The position numbers and the translations under genes are program-made. A model generated the notes under the pieces. The model was given only the letters and a program-made list of their open reading frames with translations, was not told the DNA's origin and did not search any database. From Asterochloris sp. CNOR1 (lineage: Eukaryota > Chlorophyta > Trebouxiophyceae > Trebouxiales > Trebouxiaceae): a stretch of 64,000 nt of DNA. Positions 37,001 to 46,665 of the stretch are shown here, piece by piece. The stretch lies in the NCBI GenBank assembly GCA_963969365.1, contig OZ017762.1, positions 1,860,001 to 1,924,000 of the forward strand, in the 5' to 3' direction. The first letter of the stretch is position 1. The number at the start of each line of letters is the position of its first letter.

Positions 37001-39446
37001 CAGTGAAACGTTGACTGAAGAAGTATTGGGGGACATGCGTTCAGTGAGACTTTGCCCCCAAGCAGACACAGGAGTCTAAGAGCTTGCTGAAGATGTCACA
37101 TTGAAATGGAATCTACACAAGCACTGGGAGACATGCATTCAGTGTTGCTTCCCAATTCAAGCAGACAAACAGTCTGGGAGCTTGCCGGAATTGTGATGAA
37201 AGCTGAGCCAATGCAGAGCAGCTGCCACCCCAAGGCAGAGGCAGCTACACTTTGTGCATCTGTGTCCCCAGATGTGCTGCACAATAGCCATGCGACGTCG
37301 TGCCACCGCTCCATGGCAGCTGTCTCTGGGCCTGTCAGGACATGGGACAGCCCCACTGCAGCTGTGCTGCAGGACATGAGGAAGAGACGGTCCGCAGGCA
37401 AGCACCCGCACCTTGAAGGTGGCTCCATCCACCCCCTCTAGAGCCACCTGGGGGCTGCCCTCCCGCTGCAGAGCCCATTCCTGGTGGCCACATCCCTTGC
37501 GTGGGCAGCGGTAGAAACCCCCATCTGCTACCGGCCAGTAGCGCAGCTCAGCCCCGCAGCCTTGACCGGAGAACATCCCTGGGCACCTGCAGTGCAGCGA
37601 GTGGTGGGTGAGGCAATGGCATGCGGGGCGAGCAGCATGGCCCAGTCTGACGCACATGACCAATACTCCTGGCACCTGCAGGGCGTTGACCAGCACTGTA
37701 AGCAACAGTGTACGTGACCAATGGCCAGTAGTATCAGACTGTACATCACCCCAGACTTCTCGAGGACGACTGGCACACTGAGGCAGCAAGGGCAGGCGGT
37801 ACATCCCCGCACCAAAATGCACAGCCAGAACACCTTGGCTCACTGAGGGTGGCGGGGAGGCAGCGGGGGCAGACGCGGCCCCCAGCATGAGACTGCACAG
37901 AGGCCCAAAACATCCTGGCTCACTGGGGGTGGCGGGGAGGTAGCGGGGGCAGGCGGTGCATCTCTGCAGCAAAGCGCTCAGCCCGGCGTCTGACCTCACG
38001 TGCGGCTGCCAGTCGTCCTGCTGTCGTCCCAACCCCACCTGACAGTGCATGAGGCCCCGCCTGGGGTGGACCTGCAGCAGGCAATCCCGCCTGAGGCAAA
38101 CCAGCAGCAGGCAGCATGGACTGAGACGCGCTCTGCAATAAGCAGCAACAGGCAGCCCTAAGTGCTTACGCGACCTCTCAACACAAACACCTTGAACGAC
38201 CAGGACGCGCACCAAAGAGACCTCAGCAAGCGTTCACCTGCAGCGCCTTGACAGACACCCTATGCAGTCAGGACACCAGGCGCAGTCAAGGGAGGTTGTG
38301 CAATCAGGCGAAAAGTTTCAGACCCTAAACCCTGAACCCAGGACGCTAACCAGTCAGGGCACCCGGTGCCGTCAGGACACCTTGTGCAACCCAGAGAGTC
38401 TCAGCATTCAGGACACCCTGGGAGCAGGCAGGTCTCATGCGTCGTGCTGTACCGGCAGCAGCACACACCCGCATGGCAGCCAGGATTCCCAGCCCAAACG
38501 CTGACGACTGCAGGAGCCCCAACAGGAGGCCGGTAGAGGCTGCTGCTGCCCGCGCAGCAGCTGCAAGTGCATGCTTGCTGCTGAGGGGCTCTGTGAGGCA
38601 CCGCTGCCATGAGTGGCAGGCCTCTGAGTGGGGTGACAGGCCACAGCGAAGGGCCCGCCTGTGAGATGTGCCACTGCTGCTGCGCATGCGCCCAGGTACG
38701 CACCCTGCGTCCTGAGCCTCCAGCGCAGAGCTCTGCAGAATTCCAGCCCTTGATCCAAACCCTAACTCTAAACCCCTGGAGGCCTGAGACTGGGCTGGCT
38801 GCAAGCGCACTGCCTGATGCGCTAGCGCACTGGTCCCACCTGCCTGCCCCTGCTGCTGTGACACGCCGGGCTGCTGGGACTGGACTTTGCCCTGTTGTGA
38901 TCCCTGCTGCCGCAGGCCGCTGCCAGCCTGACGGATGCGCCCAACAGCAGCGTCAGGTGCTGCCAGTGCAGTCCGGGCATCCCCCGCTCCCACTGCTGCG
39001 CCCTCTGTAGTCGTCGCAGCTGCTGAGCTGCCGCGTGAGTTGGTGGGCAAACTGCTGCCCCCTGCAGGCTCTGGCAGGTCACCGCCGGCCCAGAGTGCCA
39101 AGTCGGCTGGCTGTGGGGCTGAAGGTGACAGGCCCACCCTCCAGCAGCTGCCTGCGGAGTGCTCCACCTTGGCTCGCTTGGCGCGCTGCTGCTCCAGAGC
39201 CTCGTGCTCAGCTGCAGCCCTGCAGGGGTGCCAGGCACCCTGGGCTGGATGCATCTGGCATTCACTCCCAAGCAGAAGCCTTGCAGGACTGTTATACCCA
39301 AGGCATCAGCGACTCCTTTCATGGACCATCACATCGGCTCTACCGTGCAGAGTAGCGATGTGGGCATGGCTGAGGTGCTGCGTGTCATTGCAAGCTCACC
39401 AGTCCAGGCCCATGAACCAATCATCATCCGCATCCAGGACTGCCAT
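22011..39446 (-). CDS. ZRANB3-like SNF2 annealing helicase with C-terminal HNH nuclease
   Basis: Related proteins (human ZRANB3, plant SNF2-HNH) remodel stalled replication forks. Minus-strand exons supported by phase include 39446-39400 (start MAVLDADDDW), 39219-38840, 38132-37924, 37586-37412, 36866-~36150, ~35358-35129, 34860-34602, 34105-33981, 33397-33275, 32282-32097, 31878-31711, 31350-31288, 31023-30960, 30686-30470, 29622-29549, 29179-29057, 28378-28216, 27799-27043, 26851-26746, 26179-26025, 25619-25442, 24921-24743, 24328-24191, 24086-23958, 23534-23389, 23277-23198, 22939-22802 and 22106-22011. Key motifs are a Cys-rich ribbon (GCGAELRYW, CPRKGCGH), Walker A DEMGVGKT, DESH box, LTGTPSLSRP, GVGLDFSAAS, QAEDRAHRHGQ and HNH DHIVAVYQGGG with CVVCH. 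QGTLDAFL resembles a PCNA-binding box, but its last position is Leu. Exons between 38840 and 38132 and near 33700 are unresolved. Confidence 0.85.
22107..22680 (-). repeat. Decayed copies of the last acceptor and exon start of the SNF2-HNH gene
   Basis: The final exon begins after CCTGTGCAG and soon reads CACCAGGCCTGCACGCTGA. Upstream in the same intron, TGTCTGTGCAG followed by about 30 bases and a CAGCAGGCCTGCA-like word recurs near 22280-22225, 22450-22390 and 22575-22520. A fourth copy near 22665-22620 has lost the acceptor. Spacing is irregular, about 90-180 bases. Confidence 0.8.
24425..24705 (-). repeat. Decayed copies of the 3' edge of exon 24921-24743
   Basis: The exon end reads (plus strand) CCTAGGGTATTTGACCCTAA and then CAGCGCCGGCAGGGAGC. 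The intron copy at 24645-24700 reads CCCAGGGTGTTTGACTCTGA and again GCAGCGCCGGCAGGGAGC. Weaker copies follow near 24560-24590 and 24430-24475. Confidence 0.7.
28415..28860 (-). repeat. Decayed copies of the GLDFSAAS exon edge
   Basis: The exon start at 28378 (GCGTGGGCCTTGACTTCAGC on the coding strand) recurs almost unchanged at about 28467-28435. Weaker copies lie at about 28530-28505, 28610-28585 and 28860-28805. The last two still show the GAGGCAGCTCC word of the exon. All are upstream of the real acceptor. Confidence 0.75.
30260..30355 (-). repeat. Decayed copy of the EWLVNALGAAETRE exon with donor
   Basis: On the minus strand this reads IEWLVDVFWAVATRERG and ends LLLEHHK before a GTGAG donor. 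Exon 30686-30470 reads VEWLVNALGAAETREEG and ends LLFAHHK. A copy of the other edge of the same exon lies near 30760-30840. Confidence 0.8.
32283..32715 (-). repeat. Three extra copies of the acceptor and start of the DESH-box exon
   Basis: The exon begins CCTGCAG|CACTGCATTGCAGCAAAGGG. Upstream copies read CCTGCAGCACTGCATGGCGGCCAAGG (near 32380), CCTGCAGCACTGCACGGTGGCCAAGG (near 32465) and CGCCTGCATCGCTGCCAGGGGCTGGAAGG (near 32690). The first two spacings are about 85-90 bases. The acceptors look fully usable. Confidence 0.9.
33395..33610 (-). repeat. Tandem duplication upstream of the SYEMMQR exon
   Basis: On the plus strand CCCCTGCAGCCTGCACAGCA is followed by GGACCCAC and CAGCGCTGCA. The pattern occurs from about 33394 and again from about 33534, near 140 bases apart. 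It covers the acceptor of exon 33397-33275 and its upstream intron. Confidence 0.85.
37755..37985 (-). repeat. Three tandem copies of an exon 3' edge with donor
   Basis: The exon end (coding strand CGCCTGCCCCCGCTACCTCCCCGCCACC, then CCCA|GTGAGCC) at about 37980-37915 is followed by copies at about 37880-37835 and 37815-37765. Copy 1 keeps the donor CAGTGAGCC. Confidence 0.85.
38321..38340 (+). repeat. Interstitial telomere-like tract
   Basis: GACCCTAAACCCTGAACCCA lies in an intron of the SNF2-HNH gene, inside a zone with repeated GTCAGGACACC words at about 38270-38415. Confidence 0.7.
38755..38779 (+). repeat. Interstitial telomere-like tract
   Basis: CCAAACCCTAACTCTAAACCCC lies in an intron of the SNF2-HNH gene, between exon 39219-38840 and the next supported exon. 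Confidence 0.65.
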
Positions 39447-39689
39447 GTCCTGAGATCTGGCCCGGTTGAGGGCCAGACTGAAGGAAATTGCAAAGGGTCT
39501 TAGAACCAGATGACCGGACTCTCGATGTGCTGACACCATGATGCTATGCTGTGACCATCGGGCGTTCTTTCGCAGCCGGACTGACAGAGCTTGGATGTGA
39601 CATCTTCGTCAACTTTAAGATGCCTAAGTTCTGCGTGCATCATGCAGTGTTGCATAGAATGAAAGTTTGCCACCACCTATACGACTGAC

Positions 39690-40140
39690 GACATCGCTGA
39701 TTGCACAAGCACAGCATCCCTGATTCCAAGCGTGAAGGGCCAGACGTCATCACATCTTGCATCTACTGCTGGCCCTTGGCAAGCAGAGCCATGCCGCTCG
39801 TTTTGGGAAAGCCGCTCGTCCTGAGAAAGGCCTTACTTCAACGCCTGTGTGCTTCGGGCATCAGCCAAGGTGGGCCTTCATGTGACGATGCAGTGTAGCA
39901 CCTCACACAGAGCATTCCATCTCTCTCCCTCTGCAGGTCAGCCCATGCCCTCAGAAAGCAAGTCACAACCACAAGGCAGGCTCAGGGCTCATCCATACCA
40001 GGTGATCCATGCCAGGAGGTGGATTGTGGCTCTGGTGCTGAGACAAATGCCATACTGTTGCAGGCTGTCAATGACAGGCCTGCCTTTGGCAGAGAGTCAG
40101 AGCAGGCTCGCCTACTTGCCCAATTGAGACTGGCACCATA
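39690..40140 (+). pseudogene. Truncated copy of the 5' part of the ATPase gene at 54860-55250
   Basis: The segment from CAGGTCAGCCCATGCCCTCA (about 39934) to about 40130 matches 55048-55240 closely. It includes the words GCTCAGGGCTCA and GTCAATGACAGGCC. A shorter shared word, AAGCAGAGCCATG, lies at about 39780 and 54890. The copy ends in a stop where the other locus continues into its Walker A region. It appears to be the 5' module of the CR-like locus that follows. Confidence 0.75.
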
Positions 40141-40209
40141 GTGTGAGCTGGACAGCTTGCCCAGCAAGCAGATGGGAGCTCAGCGGAGGACCTGCAACTA
40201 ACAAGACCT

Positions 40210-43200
40210 TCCTGCTCTTGCAGCACTCCGGCGGCTTGATGGAACTCCCTTGCCCTCCTGGGAGCCCCCGCAAGGCACCTTGCACTTTGCAGCTGCCATC
40301 AAAAACGCCAGAGAAGTGGACGGCTTCCTGGTTGCACCTACACCTCTCTTTGGTTATCCAGAGCTGGGAAATCGCATTCTGCTCCGCGAGTGCTACCCGC
40401 TGCTCTGCAGCAGGCTGCAGCAGGTGCATGCAGAGGAGTCCTGGACGAGCTTCGTCATAAGCGGCCAGGAAGGCGTTGGCAAGACCTATTGGCTGATGTG
40501 GCTGCTGACAAGGTGGGCAAGCTGTGTGTATCGCAGGCTGCCTGGGAGTCTCATCGCTGCGCTCCAATCCAACATGCCGCCGCCTGTTCTGAGCTGAGGG
40601 CACTGCTGGCCTCGAAGCAGGCCTTGCCAAGCTCAGGCTGTGTCGTTCTCCCCCAGCTCTGGAACTGCAGCACAATGGGTGTCATGCTTTGCTGGTGGTA
40701 GCCTGCAGCCGCCCTGGGTATGTGGGATCAAGTGTTGGCCACACACCTCGGAGCTGCAAGCAAGTGCAAGCAGCACTGATGCTGATGCAAGCTCTGCAAG
40801 CTGTTGCCTCTGTCACTGTTTCTGAAACGAGTTCTGCCCTGCTGGCAGGCTGGTAAAGGAGGGCAGGCCTGTGCTGTGGCATGACAGCTGTGGGTACTTC
40901 CTGTATAAGAAGAACACAGTGTTTATGTTGAAGCGTAGGCACGCCTGGCTGGTGGGTCCAGGCCATACTCAGCTCTGAGGGTGCGCAGCAGCGCAGCATT
41001 GATGTCATCCAGGTTGTGCCTGGCAGGCTGCATGCGTGCAATGGGGAAACACGTGCTAGGCAGCTCCCCTTCAAGCTCCGCCTGTCTGTGAAGACGGACT
41101 TCATGTGGACAGGGACGCCTCATGCTGTGCGTGGCAGCACAGCTGCTTGGTGGACATCCACAGCTGGGGTGCAGCTGCCAACAGGCCAATCAAGACTACA
41201 GGCCAGGGGCCGCGCCTGTAGAAACATCTGCCTCACCACCACTGCTGCACGCATTCCTGTGCGCCTGCAGGCTCTGCATGAACCGCTGGTGGTCGAGGGT
41301 GGTGTGCAGACCCAAGGCCAAGCTGACTCACAGGTGGGTGTCTGAGCATGGGTGGGGCATGCAGGCCACGATGTCCTCGTTGAGCCTTACAAGCGGCTCA
41401 CTGCCTCCGACATGGCTGCAAAGCAACTGCTCAGCAGGTCTGCTGAGAGATCTGGGGTGCTGCAGAGTGCGCTGCCAGTGTACCTCATCGACAGTCAGGA
41501 GCCCATGCCTCATCATGCCAGGAGATGGGCACTTCTGGCGCAATACCCCGACATGCCCAAGTACAAGAAGTTCCTCAAGAGCAACTCCTGTGACTGTTTG
41601 CTTCACTTCATGCCACCCTTTGAGCTTGAGGAGCTGATGCAGCTGCAGCCCTGGGGGTTCCCAAGGCGGAAGAGGCTCACGCAAGACATGGTGAGGGTGT
41701 GTACAGCACCAGGACAGAGCCAGGGCTGCGCACTACATCTATACGCTCTGTCACAAGTTTCCAGCCTGCTGCAGGTGCTTGAACGTTTTCTGAGGTTGGG
41801 TGGCGTGCCTCGGGATGTTTTCAAGAACAAAATCATTGGGGGACCTGGCCTAGGCGGCACCTTGGCCACCATGGATTTGCCACGAGTCACCACAGCTGAT
41901 TGTGCTGCTTACACCCCCTCAGCTGCCAGCAGTGAGCTGACACTCATCACTGTGCCAGCATGGCGCACAGGTCAGCGTCCCACATGTCTGCAGCAAGCTG
42001 ACGGTACAGATTGCGGGTGCACGCTCTGGCAGGCAGCAGCTGTGCCCTGTGCAGCAGCTGTGCCCTGTGCAGGTGACTTTACGAATGTGCAGGTGGAATT
42101 CAGGTCCTTGCATGTAGCGAAGGAGATGTGGGACTGGGTCCAGAGCCCATACAGGCAGGACCAGTGCGTGCAGCTTATTGCATGCGTTGCGGTGAGTCAA
42201 AGCATGTGGGCCCCAAAATTCATTGATGCATGCTTTGCAGACCAGCGCTTCATCACCTGCTGTGAGTGCAGGCTCGCCCTTTGCGTGGGTGAGAAACACA
42301 GGCATGCATGAAGCCTTCATGCACTTGTTCCTGCCCCAAGGGGGAGTCTTTCAGATCAGGCAACGAGACGACACTGAGCTTCATGTCCAAGTGCAAGCAT
42401 CGCACAGCCGTCTCATCACAGCTTCATTTTTTCTTGCAGGCCGCTAGGTGTTGGCGCCGGGGGACGGCCTGCCACTGATGGGCAAGCTGGCAATGCTATC
42501 GTGCAGACAGCTGCAGGCAGGCAGCGCCCCAAGAAGAGACGGCCGTCGGGAGAGGAGATTGCAGCAGGGGCAAATGCTGTGGAGTCCATCAGGCTGCCAT
42601 GCTATGAGATGGTCGAATTTGATGACGTCGAGCAGCTGCAGGTGGACCCCAAGGCGCTTCAGTATTTCAAGCCTTACAGCCGTCAGTACCCCGCTGTGGA
42701 CAGCTTCACATCAAATGGAAGGCTGTACATCGCCACTCATGGAGAGAAGCACAGCGTGGTCGCCACGATCATGAAAACCCTGCAGCTCCTGCCTGAGCAG
42801 CTCACTCCAGAGCTTTATTGGGTTGTGGCACCAAGCAAACCATGTCGGACTTTCCTGCAAGCGCCATGCCCTTCGCTGACCAGCTCGATGCTGCAACAAT
42901 CGACGAAGACTGCCCTGATGAGCCCAGCGCGGACTTTTGGACGACAACGGCGCCGGAGTGGAAGCAGGTGCCCAGGAACGCACGTCACTTGCTGGTAAAG
43001 CTTCGCCAATATGTCATGTGGCTGGATTACAGCAGGTTCAAACATCAGGCTATGCAAATACTGGTGGAGCTGAAGCCCCAGAGCTGGTTGCCCCAGCGTT
43101 CTTGGGCTCTGCCGTTTGCCCCTGGCGTAGCTCGAGCTTGTTTCAAGCAGCAAGCTGCATATGGTCACCAATTTTTCTCAAGGCCAAGCTGCTGGTGCCA

Positions 43201-43288
43201 GTTTGTGCGCAAGCCTGGGATGAGGTCCATACTGCATGGCTCCGCACATATCATGATTGAGAACATGGTGCCCAACAAAAGACTATGA
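40210..43288 (+). pseudogene. Crinkler/RHS (CR)-type NTPase-effector-like gene, frameshifted
   Basis: CR proteins (oomycete Crinklers, trypanosome RHS and relatives) pair a P-loop NTPase with a C-terminal effector domain; algae also carry them. Exon-like blocks in order are about 40250-40513 (RECYPLLCSRLQQ, Walker A GQEGVGKTYW), 40850-40957 (GRPVLWHDSCGYF), 41470-41690 (FMPPFELEELM), 41776-41860 (LERFLRLGGVPRDVF), 42090-42200 (FRSLHVAKEMWDWV), 42310-42370 (FMHLFLPQGGVFQIR) and 42445-42835 (YFKPYSRQYPAVDSF). These follow the family order. Near 42840 the frame must shift by one base to continue, so I call it a pseudogene unless the base is an error. Some exon boundaries are uncertain. Whether it was an effector, a host protein or a transposon-linked gene cannot be told. 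Confidence 0.7.
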
Positions 43289-43379
43289 CATGACAACTCC
43301 TGCTGTTATATTACATTACACCTGTCAATGCGGGCCTTATCAAATACTGTAACACAAAAGGCTGGCGTGTCAGGCGCTG

Positions 43380-43902
43380 GGCAGGTGGATTCTGCCAGAG
43401 GCTGCCTCATATGTTGGCTGCATCTGCCTGGATGGCATCTCTGCTGATGAGGTGTGTCATGATTACATCAACAGCATGGTGTGCAAGCTCCCGGCACGGC
43501 ATGGCAGGACCCAGCATTGGCAGCCATGGGTCAACAGCCTCACATTGTCCAGCTCCGGCTTGTCAGACACATGGCAAGCATACCTCTGGCAAATCACAGT
43601 CAGCAAGACTCACTCTGTCAGCAAGGCCCTCTTCAAGGTGCTTGACCAGCTTGCCTGCCCGAGTCACTAGGGTCATCTTGTGCTTTGTGGTGCCTGTTGA
43701 GGTGTTTGACAACTGGAATTGGCTGAAGGAGCTGCCAAAGGCCTCTGATTGCTCCTCAAGGGTTGTGACCCTGCTGCAGACCGTCCGACAAGAGGTGATG
43801 TTGTTGCCTGAAGAGGTGATCAGAAACCCCAAGTCTATTTCTCCTCCAAACGTTGGCTTGACTAAACCTGAGCCAGACGATGATTGGATGGAGCTTGAAT
43901 GA
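43380..43902 (+). pseudogene. Second CR-type C-terminal fragment
   Basis: An isolated stretch reads AYLWQITVSKTHSVSK and then, one frame over, VILCFVVPVEVFDNW. This is the end pattern of CR/RHS proteins (Gln-Ile-Thr-Val, then Phe-Val-Val-Pro). The frame changes near 43665. It ends in an acidic tail and a stop at about 43900. No NTPase part precedes it, so it is a tandem fragment of a related gene. Confidence 0.65.
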
Positions 43903-44141
43903 ACTCCCAACTTCTGAAACGCTCTGCAAAAGTCTGATGCAGGCTTTGAGCAACATGACCTGAAGTAAGCCATGCAACACCCTGCGACAAGGCGTGACAC
44001 TTAAAGGCCTGCTTTGCGGCAGAGCTCAGCCATGGTGCTCATGCCCCACCTAGACTTCTTGAGTGATGATTGCTTTGAAGTATGCAAGAGGGAAGTCACT
44101 GTGCTTCCCTCCTGACCGGCGCCCCGGTTTCACCAGCCACC

Positions 44142-44243
44142 ATGCCATTCCGCTGCCCTGCCTGCCACCACGTCAGTGACCTGCGGGGACACCTCGTGGC
44201 GCACATGGAGCTGCGCAAAGCTGCAAGGGGTGGGACCTCCTGA
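44142..44243 (+). CDS. Small C2H2-like zinc-finger ORF (33 codons)
   Basis: The ORF begins MPFRCPACHHVSDLRGHLVA and continues with a His. It has the spacing Cys-x2-Cys-x9-His-x3/4-His of a compact zinc finger. It ends at TGA 44241-44243, or could be the first exon of a longer gene. It sits between the CR fragments and the tyrosine recombinase and may be the start of another mobile-element gene. Chance cannot be excluded at this length. Confidence 0.35.
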   Translation: MPFRCPACHHVSDLRGHLVAHMELRKAARGGTS

Positions 44244-44440
44244 CAGACGCTGTGAAAGACCCAGACAGCAACTGCATCACGAAGCCAGAATAGGAGGAGG
44301 CACTGGCTGCAGCAAAGGCGCAGAAGGTGTGTGGTGGAAGCTGGCATTCCGTCCACAGAGGGCCTTGGCTCCAGCAGGCCCACAGCTCTTACTGCCCTGC
44401 AGAGAAAGCAGGAGGACGAGGTCCAGGCCAACCTGAGTGC

Positions 44441-46665
44441 TCAGGCGTCAGCAGCTGTGTCACAGCCATCACGCATTAGCTTCAAGGACAGAGAGATGCT
44501 GGCATGCTGCACAAACACTTGCCGCAGGGGGTCGATGGCCGTCAAGGGCGCCAGCAGAGGATGTGCAGGGTGGCACCGCATGCCAGCTTGATGCAGGAGC
44601 ACTGTCAAGCCTGGAATGATGCAGTCCAGCATGTCCTCCTCAGCCTACAGAACACAATCGGTCCCTCCCCAGATATTGGTGATTTCTGTGAGAAGCACTG
44701 GCACTACGGTGACCCTACCTTGTAATGAGCCTGGCCCAAACGATGATTCTCATGCCAGTCCCGTCCCCAACCAGCCAGCCTGTGGGCTGTGTCCGGGTCA
44801 AAGATGCAATACAGGTCTGTGGTGTCGGACTCATGCCTGCAAAGGCAAAACAATGGTCAGCCAGCTGGGGACAATACTGTTCAGAATGCACAGCATGGCC
44901 TGAGTTGCCTACCTCGCCGCCATCTTGATCTCCGCTTTGTTAATGCCCACGCTGTTAACCGCCTCCACACCATGCTTCTTGATTTTGTGGCTGACCTCCC
45001 CTTCAGCTGAGTACCCATCAAGCCTGCCACAGGGCACGCCTGCGGTGTGATAAGCCACAGATGTCACCGACAGCCGTGTCCAAAAGCTGCAGCATTGATG
45101 CACTGGCTCACCAGCAAGTTCAAAAGCCTGCCGAAGGTGAACGTTGAGAGTCTCCCCACTCATGGGCTGGTTCCCCTGCATGCCAGGGGCAGCAACAATG
45201 AACTTGGCCAGATCCTCAAGTTTGATGCCCCTGTGGAAGGTGGCGACAGCCAGGTCCGCAAGCGCTGCCTGAGGACAGATGCGATGGTCTCTGTACCTGT
45301 GGCAGAGGAGGCATACAAGTGAAAACACAGGGCAGCACACAGCTCAACTACGTCTGACAGCTTGAATGCGCATACCTGACAACACCAGGGATATCCACCT
45401 GCCCAGGCTTCACAGTCTTCCCCTGCATGCTACCAAACAAGATTGCCACAGAAGGCACTGGGCCCACATTACCCTGCGTCCTCAGTGCCAGGCAGCTCCA
45501 GGGAAGCTTGCGCAGGTCATCAGAGCGACCCAGTGTGGCTGGCATGAATGTCATTGCCATCCTCAGCAGATAGGCCCACTGCCACTGCTTCTGCTGGAAA
45601 GCTGCTTGCAGGGACTGGCGAAGCTGCCCTGCCCCAGTGCGGCATCCACCTGCAGATGCAAGCAACTAGCTGGGGTCAGACACGCCATCAGTCTATTTGC
45701 ACAAGACGCTCTGACCAGGCCGGTACCCACCTGAGCTGCCACTTGCGCATTGAGGTTCTCAGCCTGCATCTCCCTGCCACGTGCACGGAGCAAGTCCCTG
45801 ACTGCTTGAATCTCCAGGGGTGCAGGTACATCTGAGGTGATGCGGCCCTCTGAGTACTGCTCTCTACGGACTTCCTTGAGGTGGCATAGATAATCACTGC
45901 ATGCACCAGGCCAAAGGTTGGGAAGGGTGGGACATGAACGCAGCTCAGACACAGCAGTGGAGGGGCCTCTCACCCCACGCTGCTGAAGGAGTAGCGAGCA
46001 CCATTCTGCTGCACTGCCACATCCACAAGCCACATCGAGAACTCAAGAATCTTGGCCTGACACATGAGGTCGCCATCAGGGTAACGGTGCGCCTCCTGCT
46101 CACAGTATCTCTGCAGGACCACATGTGTGTGAATGACATGGCCTTGGAAGCCTCAAGGGGCCCATAAGAACAGGAGAAAAGGCCATGCAGCGCCTACCCT
46201 CCAGAGCTTGGCAGCTGATTTTTCAGCCTGGACTGTGTTCTGTGGCTTAGCCGCACCATGACGGGCACTGCTGAGCTGGGTGAGCTGTAGGATACGAGCT
46301 TCCTCCTCAGGAGTGTTAGGCATGGCTGCCAAGCCACCTGCTGCGTCTGAGACTGGTGCTCCATTCTGCTGGCCCAAAGTCTCTGAACTGTGCACACCAG
46401 GAGCAGAGGCCGGCACTGGCTGGAGATCATCCACAACTCCAGACAAGTGTTTGCAGGCTTGATCAATGGCCGCTCTGAGGGAAGGGGGGCTGTCTGGAGA
46501 GCAGCTGCCATGTAGTTGTGCTATGTAGTCCCCAGCCAGCCCCAGACTGATGACATGGTTGATGGAGCTGCTGTACTCAGCAGATGGCACCTGGTAGTGC
46601 TGCATGAAGGGGTGGGTCGATCTGGTTTGGCGCGCTAGGGTTATTTGACCTGGCAATGAGGTCAT
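44441..46665 (-). mobile_element. Crypton-like tyrosine recombinase gene
   Basis: Cryptons are DNA transposons moved by a tyrosine recombinase. Minus-strand exons are about 46665-46197 (start MTSLPGQITLARQ), 46130-45970 (CEQEAHRYPDGDLMCQAKIL), 45900-45732, 45652-45377, 45325-44925, 44838-44720 and 44625-44441. The recombinase core has ATLGRSDDLRKLPWS with the first catalytic Arg, a beta-hairpin Lys in GKTVKPG, RICPQAALADL, then SHKIKKHG where His-x-x-Arg is usual, and GINKAEIKMAAR. DLYCIFDPDTAHRLAGW may hold the catalytic Tyr. The second His-x-x-Arg arginine looks like Lys, so activity is uncertain. No terminal repeats were identified. DIRS-type recombinases are the main alternative, but no reverse transcriptase is attached. 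Confidence 0.65.

Noticed and set aside
40923-41189. A minus-strand frame inside the CR locus
   Set aside because: No splice partners or family features; the plus-strand CR exons explain the region.
43903-44140. Terminal repeats bounding the Crypton-like gene
   Set aside because: No convincing inverted or direct repeat could be matched to the region beyond 46665; Cryptons often lack them.
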